This document shows, one piece after another, positions 11,501 through 20,196 of a stretch of 64,000 nt of DNA. Within the stretch, counting starts at the first letter, position 1; the number at the start of each line of letters is the position of its first letter. The position numbers and the translations under genes are program-made. Below the pieces are notes generated by a model. It searched no databases. It worked only from the letters and a program-made list of their open reading frames with translations, and was not told where the DNA came from. Source of the DNA: Senecio squalidus (taxonomy: Eukaryota > Streptophyta > Magnoliopsida > Asterales > Asteraceae); NCBI GenBank assembly GCA_910822075.1, contig CAJVGC010000590.1, positions 66,972,823-67,036,822 of the forward strand. The letters run 5' to 3'.

Positions 11501-13229
11501 GGGATTTGCCATTTGAACTTATGTGCGATGCTGGTAACTTTGCGGTAGGGGCTGTTTTAGGACAAAGAATTGACAAACATTTTCGGCCTATTTACTTCGC
11601 AAGCAAAACTCTAAATGAAGCTCAGCAAAACTACACTACTACCGAGAAGGAGTTATTGGCGGTAGTGTTTGCCTTCGATAAGTTTCGATCGTATTTGGTG
11701 CTTAGTAAAACGGTGGTATTCACGGATCATTCGGTCAAAATTGGATGCTAAGCCGAGATTGATTAGGTGGATTTATTATTGCAAGAGTTTGATGTGGAGA
11801 TCCAAGATAAGAGGGGTCGAGAGAATGTGGCGGCGGATCACTTGAGCCGATTGGAAAATCCTTGTCTTGGGGCATTGAATGAAGAGGATATTCGAGACAC
11901 TTTTCCGGATGAACGGTTGGCATTTGTTGGAAAGGTATTTGGTGAACGGAGTCCTTGGTATGCCGACATAGCTAACTACTTAGCGGGTGGAGTTGTTAGT
12001 AGAGAGCTCACTTATCAACAACGGAAGAAGCTATTTTCGGATGCAAAGTATTATTTTTGGGAGGAGCCGTTTTTGTTTAGGATGTGTGCCGATGGTATGG
12101 TGAGGAGGTGCGTTTATGGAGCCGACACTAGGAGAATACTTGATGAATGTCACCATGGCCCAACGGGGGGGCATTATGGTCCATCAGTGACGGGGAAGAA
12201 GGTGTTTGACGCGGGTTTTTATTGGCCTACCAGGAGGCGCATACCTTGGTGAGGACGTGTGACTCGTGTCAAAGGCAAGGTACGATTACAAGACGAGACG
12301 AGATGCCACAGCAAGGCATCCAAGTATGCGAGGTTTTTGACATTTGGGGTATCGATTTCATGGGGCCGTTTAAACCATCGAATAGGAATATTTACATCTT
12401 GGTGGCGGTGGATTACGTGTCTAAATGGGTCGAGGCAAAGGCTCTACCCACTAATAATGCTAACGTGGTTATTGACTTTTTACGAAGTTTGTTTTGTAGG
12501 TTTGGCATGCCAAAGGCTTTGATTAGCGATCGGGGAACCCATTTTGCAAATGCCCAAATGGAGAAAGTGTTGAAGAGATACGGGGTTCAACATAGGTTTT
12601 CGACTTCCTACCACCCCCAAACAAGTGGGCAAGTCGAAAACACTAATCGGGCGATTAAGCGTATTTTGGAGAAGACGGTTCACAACAACCCGTCATTGTG
12701 GTCAAAGAAGTTAGACGAAGCATTGTGGGCATTTAGGACCGCTTACAAGACCCCGATAGGCACCACTCCGTTCAAGTTGCTATATGGGAAAACGTGTCAC
12801 TAGCCCATGGAGATAGAACACAAGGTGTATTGGGCGCTTAAGGAATGTAGCACGGATTTGATAGCAAGTGGTGAGACCCGGTTTTTGCAACTCCATGAGT
12901 TAGACGAGTTGAGATGGAATGCTTATGAGAACTCCGCTCTTTATAAGGCGAGAACGAAGATGGTTCATGACTTGAAAATCCGGCGAAAAGAGTTTAAGGA
13001 AGGGGACAAGGTGCTTTTGTTCCAATCTAAATATAAGTTCAAAGCACCAAAGTTGAAGTCTAAGTGGACGGGTCCTTATTTGGTGAAACGGGTCTTTTCG
13101 GGTGGCTATGTGGAATTGGAAACAGATGATGGCGGGTCATTTATCGTGAACGGTCAAAGAGTTAAAATCTATCGTGAGGAGGACGAGGAAAACGGAATGA
13201 CGATGGAGGATGGGTTTCACCCATTCTAA
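8515..13229 (+). pseudogene. Athila Pol (PR-RT-RNase H-IN), frameshifted
   Basis: Order: zinc knuckle (8665-8705), a spacer with CpG words (9239-9380), protease with ALADLGES (usual plant form DLGAS) near 9808, RT (10600-11240), RNase H (11254-11830), integrase (11900-12800) and its C-terminal tail to 13229. RT has FMDDFSVYG, but after RMPFGLCN about eight residues normally present before MMAIF are missing in frame. An extra T near 11248 shifts the frame before RNase H. A deletion follows VFTDHS near 11735, another follows FYWPT near 12228, and a TAG replaces a sense codon at 12801-12803. Integrase keeps DIWGIDFMGPF, SDRGTHFAN and SGQVENTNRA, so its D,D,E residues are visible. No functional polyprotein can be read. 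Confidence 0.9.
9239..9380. repeat. Athila CpG word cluster 2 (inside gag-pol coding spacer)
   Basis: GAATGCGCCGCCTGTC and GAATGCGGCGCATTCC, followed by GCGTCGCCTGTT, GAATGCGTCGCCTGTT and CAATGCGTCGCAATG. The words are translated in frame (NAPP, MRRIP, NASPV, MRRN) and do not break the reading frame, showing that they are tolerated between nucleocapsid and protease. Confidence 0.8.
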
Positions 13230-13626
13230 GTGGAAAAGAATACTGAGGAGTCAAGCTAGTGACTCGAGCCAAAAACGAGCATTTGCGGGAGGAACCCCGG
13301 TTTGTTGTATCTTTTTCTTTCATTTTAACTTTTCTTTTCGTTATTTGCTATTTGTGTCGGTTTTGTTTTAGTAATTTTTAGTTTTAGTGATAGTTTGGTT
13401 AGACATAAAAAAAAAAAAAAAAAAAAGTAGAATTCAGGACTGAGTCGGAATGCGCCGCCTGTCAGAATGCGGCGCATTCGATCTTTTCAGGCCTTATGAC
13501 CCATAAAAACACACAAACGCATTCCCATCTTTTATTTTCTCCACCGGCGCCTTAGGAGAAAAACACACACTAACGAAATCCTTCGATTTCTCTACTAATC
13601 ATCACACAAATCGCTCAAATCATCTC
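13230..13626 (+). other. Athila spacer between pol and env-like gene, with CpG word cluster 3
   Basis: Noncoding leader with an A run (13408-13426) and the word pair GAATGCGCCGCCTGTC/GAATGCGGCGCATTCG at 13448-13480. The final part before the ATG at 13627 is CT/CA-rich like a 5' UTR. Confidence 0.6.
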
Positions 13627-15448
13627 ATGGGGAAGTCGGTAAACATCTATAACATCGTTTAATCTTTCATTTTGTTTCAGTTTCAATTAGGGTTCTTAGG
13701 TTTAATTCAATTTGGGGAAAACTTTAGATTAGGTTAAATTAGGTTCCTATTTGTTAATTAGTTGGTTATTTAGGTTACCTTAGGTCGATTACATGTAGTT
13801 TGTTGGTTTGATTTCGTGATTTGGGTCTGTTAGATAGTTGTTCAAAATTGTTGCTGTCGCCACCCCGAATGTGCCGCCTGTCACCCTACAGGTGGCGCAT
13901 TCCAGCTTCAGTTTCTAAAAAAAAAAAAAATAATTTTGTTTTTCGTTTAGTTTGTTACTAACATGTTTGCTTCTTGTTTTTCTTAATGTTTTGTGTGTAT
14001 AGGGTAAGCGTAGAGCAGTTATAGCCGATGAAGAGGAGGTCGTGTACGAAACACGACGGGTTTACAAAGTAAGTACCGCAGCTCGAATGATGAAGAATGA
14101 AACATACTCTTGGTTGAAGTGGCCCGGGGCCGATCAGAATAGAAAGATTCAGTTGAACAATCAGTTGGCAGTCCTACAGAATAAAAAGGTTATACCGCCC
14201 CGGTTCTTGGATTGGGATCTTATGACTACTTTGGAGATTGCGGATGATTTGGAATCTTATTTTATCACGAGAGTCGAGTATGATGGGAACACTTTTGAAA
14301 TACCAATTTGGAAGAATGCATTTGAAGGCCGGGAACCAGTTTAGAGAGAGTGGTGCTTGGAGTTTTATGCTAGCATCGAGATTCATAAGTTTCCGGCAGA
14401 TGTGAGTGAAATTTTTCGGGCTGAGGTGGTGAAATTCAGACTTGGGGGTCAAGAGCACCGGGTTACGGTGCCAAAATTTGGACAATTGGCCGGATTATAT
14501 AGTGAGGAGGAATTGGAACAACCGGGAATGTCTCGTTATGCCAGTAGGGGAAGCTGGACATACGAGAATGTTTATGCTGACAAGGATAACATATGGATGG
14601 GATTGTCGGGGCGATCCAATTACAAGACCACTAGTAAAGCCGTTGATTTAAACGATCCAATGCTCCGTTTGCTACAGAAAGCACTGAGTCACTTTGTTAA
14701 CCACCGCGCCACCCATCATGACAAGATTTATAAGGAAGATTTGTGGATGCTATATTACTTTGACAGGAGGATCCCCACGAACTTTGTTTATTTACCGTGG
14801 GCGTTGGTTAAATACATGAGTGAGCAAGGAAGGGGAAGGAAGAATAGTAGCGGTATGTTGTGTGGGCATTACATTACCCGGATAGCAAAGAATTTGGGAT
14901 TTGCTACTAATGCAAACATGAGGGGATTGTCAAAAGCAGTTGATTGGAAATGGATTACGAAGGGGGATTTGAAGCTGGGACATGCAATTAATAAAGCGGG
15001 GGCATTTGCACGATCGAGGGACTGGGGTAGTGACGTGGATCAAGGTAGTGATGATGAGGATGAGACGGATGAGGAGGAGGCTACAGAGCCACAGGCACAG
15101 GAGGGATTGACTGAGGGTACCACATCACAGGCACCGCCACCACCACTTGGCCCATTTGACTTTAACCCGATGATGCACGAGATGTATCGCATTAGGCGAC
15201 AGGTGGACGCGACACAGGTTGACGTGTCTCATATTAGGCGGGAGGTCGATAGGACCCGCAGGGAGGTGAACCGGGTCGGGGAATACGCTCACTATCACAT
15301 GGAACGCTACCAGCCCATGTGGGAATACCTGACTACGACCCAATACCACGAGCATAACCCTGGGTCATCAAGTGGGTGGACCGAGTACAACCCACCTCCA
15401 TTGTTCAACCTGTTACCTCCTGATGCAGAAGAATTAGTGAAGAGATGA
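13627..15448 (+). pseudogene. Athila env-like extra ORF, apparently spliced
   Basis: The large extra frame after pol is the so-called env-like gene of Athila elements; its function is unproven. A short exon ATG GGG AAG TCG (13627-13638) is followed by donor GTAAAC (13639) and acceptor GTGTGTATAG (ending 14002). Joining the two keeps one frame, MGKSGKRRAVIADEEEVV, into the long exon 14003-15448. The body includes LKWPGADQNRKIQLNNQLAV and LDWDLMTTLEIADDLE. A single in-frame TAG at 14342-14344 interrupts it, then it stays open to 15448. The C-terminus has acidic, Pro-rich and Arg/His-rich coiled-coil-like stretches (RREVDRTRREVNRVGEYAHY). I see no clear transmembrane segment. About 485 codons in all. 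Confidence 0.7.
13639..14002 (+). other. Predicted intron in the Athila env-like gene
   Basis: 364 bp, GT at 13639 and AG at 14002, with a T-rich tract (13940-13990) before the acceptor. It contains a further CpG word pair, GAATGTGCCGCCTGTC/GGTGGCGCATTC (13867-13902). Support is frame continuity across the junction and the sites; no transcript evidence is available here. Confidence 0.5.
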
Positions 15449-16038
15449 AGCCGCTTGTGGGGCTTGCTTGTTGTTGTGTGACTTTGTTTGTTGAACTATT
15501 TTCCTTTCGTTTGTGTTGGTCATGTTTGGAACTATTTTTATTTTTCGTTGCTTAGGATGTTTTATGTTATGCTAATTAACTTGTGTGTTTATGTGTTTTG
15601 TACCTTATCAAGTCTGGCATTAAGTTCAGCACGTGCGGAGTAGATTCGGAAATCATGCCACATCCAACAGAACTCGCACGGTTTTGTCTTTCTTTCTTTC
15701 TTTTATTTTTGAATTTTTAGTTTTATTTTAATTTCCCTTGGTTTAGTTAGTTTTTCTTTCGATGGAACACATTAGGGACAATGTGTTGTTCAATGTGACA
15801 ACCGTCTTATTTCCGGCGAAAATCGCATTCCCTATCTTGGAGTTAACTATATTTTTTTTATCTTATCTTTACTTGTCTCGTAAACTCGTGTACGTCGGAA
15901 TCGAAATCGGAATCACAAAATGAATCCTAATACCAAGAAAATACTTAGTGAACTTGTCTAAGTTCCTATTTTAAATGAACGAAAACTTTCAACTAACGAA
16001 ACGCTTGACAACGGAACGAACGAAAAACGAAAAAGGCA

Positions 16039-16083
16039 AGTCTGCCACCCCAGCCGCGCCGCGGTGGAGTGTGCAGACAGCCA
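16039..16083. repeat. Tekay LTR CpG word slot 1
   Basis: GTCTGCCACC...CCGCGCCGCGGTGG...GTGCAGACAG: a GC core bracketed by GTCTGC/GCAGAC as an inverted pair, 246-290 nt from the LTR start. The matching slot of the solo LTR (3165-3208) holds an unrelated word. Confidence 0.75.
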
Positions 16084-16756
16084 CTTTCTTGTTTAACTCA
16101 AACTTAACCAATCGGACCTTAAACCCGAGCCCAACACTTTGGCCCGGGCTAAACATGATAAAGGCCCTCATAAGAGTCCAGAGACTTGTTTTGACTCACA
16201 TAAAACACCAAACAAACACCTTACATTCACACACACACATATCAAACACACTCAAACTCTCTCTCTCTCACTTGAACTTTTAGACAAACACCATCTTCAA
16301 CTCTCTCCATTTACAGAATTATTCACATCAAAAACACACATTTTAGCAACACATAAACACATCAAAATCGTCATCAAGTAAAGAGGGAGAAAGGAGTTGC
16401 ATCTATTTGGGTTGAAAGTTGATTTCTAAGCATTTTGGGTCAAAATCACCAAGGGTTTACTTCAATCATCTACAAACCACTTTACTTTCGGTAAAAATAC
16501 TTCTAATCTACTGTCTTTACAATAAATACTCATTGCATGCATCATCTAACACCTAAAAATGAGTTTATATGAAGATTTTTGGGCATTTATGAACAAAAAC
16601 GGGTTTTTACAAATTGGATGGTTAGATCTATAAATTTGTGGTTAAAAACACTAAATAAACCATAAGACATCAATTATCTAAGTTTATAACTGATTGCATG
16701 TCAAAATCCAACCTAAAAACATCAAATTTCTTCAAAAACGAGTTTTGGTCAAAACT

Positions 16757-16820
16757 GCCTGTCACATGACCGCGAGGCGGTCATGTGACCGCGGGGCGGT
16801 CGTGCTGCAGACAGGTCACG
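16757..16820. repeat. Tekay LTR CpG word slot 2
   Basis: CCTGTC, then GACCGCGAGGCGGTC and GACCGCGGGGCGGTC in tandem (each a near-perfect inverted repeat), then GCAGACAGG. The segment is bracketed by CCTGTC/GACAGG and can fold into stacked hairpins. It is about 964-1027 nt from the LTR start, matching slot 2 of the solo LTR in position but not in sequence. Confidence 0.8.
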
Positions 16821-18157
16821 CCAAAATCTGATTTTTAACCCGTTTTGAATCGTAACACTAAACCGGTCACTTAAACATATGTTCAAAAACTGAAGTTAAC
16901 AACTATAATCAGTAGTGGACCAAACTTGTAATCATTCAATCTTGGTATTATGATAGGATTTCCGTGAATTCCGGTCCGTCTCGATTACTCTCCGCACGCG
17001 TAGCTCATCGTTGCAAACCGTGAGTTACAACCCCACTTATTTACTGTTTTCAAATAACTTTTGGGGGAAAAAAGAGATCTAAACGAACTTGGAACTGTTA
17101 TGAACTTTTATTACTATTGAACTCTTATTGAACGTTTTCGGGAACTTACATGCGAAAACAGTTTAATTGCCCTCTTGGCATACAATAAACTACATGGGTT
17201 GCCACCCTTATTCGGCTTAATGGTATGCCCCCTTTTAATCGGCTTGCTAGTTCAAATCTCTTATAAATTTATTACTTTTGCCACACTCGGCACCGTATTT
17301 AATTTATTTATTGCCATACTCGGCATTCGTGGAACTTTGATTGATCGTATAACTATCGTGACTCTTGAGGGATATAACGTGACTACTACTAGTTTAAAAA
17401 TAACATCAGTGCCTAATTTTTCGTGACACACTATTAGCTTTGTTAAGCCGTTTAGTAATTATGGGTATCGATACTTAGGAAATAACCGTTCCTTGCTTAG
17501 GCGGCAGCTTAAGTACATATTACTCGATCAGAAATGACTCCCCGTAAGTAGTGCGGGGTAAGGGGCCTCACGGTTGGTTAATCGGTTTAGTGTGAACACT
17601 TAAGTTATTATGCCAAGTAGTCGTTATACATGATTTCAATCAATAGTTTACTTATATTGCGCGTATAGAGTTATACGACTTCCGCAACAATCTTTTAAAC
17701 AGATGTCTTGATTCGAACTATCTTTTGAGCAACTTTTGGATCGAAACTATTCTTTAAGTATTGTTCTACTTTTATAAACTTCTAAGTATAGATATACTTA
17801 ACTCAAACCCTTTTTAGTCGAGAACTAGAAAACTGTAACTCACTCACTACTTTATTGTAGTTGACACTTTATCTCTTATCAAATGTAAGATACGAAGTGC
17901 ACTCAGTGGATGGGTCTGGCTTGTCACGTGAAGTTAAGAATCGGGAGAAGACCTATTTTGAATATGTTTTGGGAATTTTATCAAACAATTTACTTTGTTG
18001 TCTCGTTATGTACTTTTCAATGCTTGGTTATCTTTAAATTGCAAACTCTTATTTTATTCGTAATGACTTGAAACCGTGTGTTTTTATTTATAACTCGTGT
18101 GATGATATCTTTGCTCTTCACATTTCGTGTTTCCGCTTTAGCGGGGTGTGACAGACT

Positions 18158-18170
18158 TGGTATCAGAGCA
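18158..18170 (+). promoter_or_regulatory. Tekay primer binding site (initiator tRNA-Met type)
   Basis: TGGTATCAGAGCA, the classic complement of the plant initiator methionine tRNA 3' end, four bases after the LTR. Confidence 0.93.
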
Positions 18171-18472
18171 CTGGTTATAGCGAAAACGGTTTTGAGAATT
18201 TTTCAAAATTTTTGAATTTCAGAAAAATCATTTCACGAGCTTTCAAACTTTAGTAGATTAATTCCGCAAACGCATGGTTTGCTTTTAACTAGGCGTAACT
18301 TGATCAACTATGCCTAGTTCAAAATGAATTCTGCGAGAACGGAAAGTAATTGCTATTGTTAAACGGTTTTCGAGTTGATTCCCGATTCTCACGTGACTGA
18401 CCCATACATGCATTTTCGTTACATTTTTCCTTATTTCCTGTACTCACGTAACGTATTATTCGCAGATCCGAC

Positions 18473-19137
18473 ATGTCTCAGCCGTCCCGTTCACGATCTC
18501 AGCCACGATCCCTCTCGCGAGCCGTTTCCCCATCGAACGAGCCTTCCGAGGGCCACACGGCTTCCGGTAGTCAGAGTCGTCAGACGACTGACCCGACAGA
18601 GGATACGCCAATGACGATCAGTAGCAGTCACGGATCCAGCCCGAGATCTGTGCTTCCACCCCCCTCCACCAGCGCCGGTCACCGAACCACCGCAGCCCCA
18701 AGGGCTTCGCGCTAGGTTGACCGCGCGCCAGCAGCCGAGCCTGTTTCGACCCGCACCTCCTCAGTCATTTGTGGAACCCTACGACCCCGCCCTGCGCACT
18801 CCACTAATGGAACGCTATGCGTGGGAACGTCAGTTCCTTGAGGAGCGGCGACGTGCTCAGGAGGCCGAAATCTCCCGACCTCCAGCCACCCCCACCGGCC
18901 GCATTCCTGCACCTGCACCGCGAGGTTCGGGCACTCGCTGAGGAGAACCAGCAACAGGGACTCCTCATCAGCGAAGTCACTGATGCGGCGCACCACTTGT
19001 CTGAGCAGGCGATGCGAATCATCGCATCGACTCGAGCCACGACACGTACTGTGCAGCAACTCGTAGGGGCGTGTCTGGTAATGGGAACCTTGATCGCGGT
19101 CATGATGGCCAAGATGTTCCTAGAGAGACGTCATTAG
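18473..19137 (+). pseudogene. Extra ORF upstream of Tekay gag, with C-terminal membrane segment
   Basis: An ATG at 18473 (MSQPSRSRSQPRSLSR) starts a Ser/Arg/Pro-rich region. It continues in a second phase (from about 18717: LTARQQPSLFRPAPPQS, ERYAWERQFLEERRRAQEAE) and a third (from about 18885: REVRALAEENQQQGLLISEV). It ends LVGACLVMGTLIAVMMAKMF-LERRH with a stop at 19135-19137. The three pieces look like one protein of about 220 residues broken by two frameshifts: basic N-terminus, heptad-like coiled-coil middle and a single hydrophobic segment with a short basic tail. Canonical Tekay elements begin with gag. I do not recognise a family, and whether relatives keep this frame open needs a search. 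Confidence 0.5.
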
Positions 19138-19525
19138 TTATATTCTTCCTTTTGTATTGTACTGTAGGCCTGAGTTGTAATTTTCCAGTGTACACAACTC
19201 AAAGCCATATCTATTTTATTTCCATATGTATTGTACTTGTATTTCATTCACATTTTGAACCTTGTATTCAACTCTATATTATTAATGAATGGAAATTCTA
19301 TCTTATTATCTATTTGTACTATTGTCGTGCGAATCTTTAGTTATCATTGGATTGTATCTCTTGCGTGTGAATCTCGTCGTGTGAACCTCTTGAATCTTTG
19401 TCGTGCGTGTACTATCTGTTCCGTTATTTTACTCTTGCGTGATTGTTATCCTTGTTCATTGGATTTCCTACTCATCGTATCTTATTCGTACGTCTAAACT
19501 AGTTTCTTTTCTCCGTTGTTGAAAT

Positions 19526-20196
19526 ATGCCTCTCGACAGAAGCGACGCTGACCGAATAGCCGAACAGGTCGCTGCTCAGCTGAACGCAGCGATGCCCGAC
19601 TTGATTGCCCAGGTAATCGCCGGGATCAACGACGGAATCTTCGGGGGTGAAAACCCCAACATCATTCACTCGGAGAACAATCAAGACCATAACCTCCCTC
19701 CCTTCCTAGCCACTGTAAAGCAAGAGGAAGGTGAAGGCTCCCGAAGCAATAACCTCCTTTCTCCTCCAGCTTCCGTTACACGAAGGAAGAGTAAGAAACG
19801 GAAGTCTAGTTACCAACCAATAAGGAACAACCGCAACAAGAAACCCGCTACCAGACCCCGAGGTTACGCTGGACTACACCCCAAGGCTACCTGCACCATG
19901 TTGGAAACTGCCCGGTGTGCCACAAGTGCCAGAAGGTGGGGCACTTCTTCAAATACTGCTCGGAGAGAACATTCAAACAAGGCAAGAAACCGGTGTGCTT
20001 CGAATGTAGAAGCGACAAACACCGCCGTAAAGCTTGTCCCATGCTGCAGACAACCAGAACCTTTAGGGCTCTCACAATCACTGCCAAAGAGGCAAGGCAG
20101 GATTCAAATGCCGCACCAGGTAAATTTTCCCTATGTACAACCACTTTGCTTCAGTACTATTCAATTCAGGAGCTGAGAGAAGCTTCGTGTCCTTAG
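19526..20196 (+). pseudogene. Tekay Gag, capsid region missing
   Basis: ATG at 19526 (MPLDRSDADRIAEQVAAQLN) gives a normal short N-terminal helix region. The sequence then passes within about 100 codons straight to a Lys/Arg/Asn-rich linker (RRKSKKRKSSYQPIRNNRNK). Next are two zinc-knuckle motifs in another phase, CHKCQKVGHFFKYC (about 19918-19960) and CFECRSDKHRRKAC (about 19995-20040). The roughly 200-residue capsid domain that should lie between is absent. The element could not assemble particles on its own. Confidence 0.8.

Larger units (their letters stand above)
6160..15793 (+). mobile_element. Athila-lineage Ty3/gypsy element, interrupted by Tekay insertion
   Basis: Visible order is 5' LTR, PBS, gag, protease, RT, RNase H, integrase, then an extra env-like gene in the same orientation, which is the Athila layout. 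The terminal part just before 15794 (GGGACAATGTGTTGTTCAA) is the conserved block that precedes the 3' polypurine tract in Athila elements. The polypurine tract and 3' LTR are absent because a Tekay element starts exactly here. They should lie beyond the Tekay 3' LTR, inside or lost at the gap at 23080-23179. All coding parts carry frameshifts or stops. Confidence 0.9.
15794..18153 (+). repeat. Tekay 5' LTR
   Basis: TGTGACAACC at 15794 to GGGGTGTGACA at 18153, 2360 bp. The right end is fixed by the PBS four bases on, and the left end by the identical start of the 3' LTR at 23025. It has two CpG-rich segments, 16039-16083 and 16757-16820. Confidence 0.92.
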
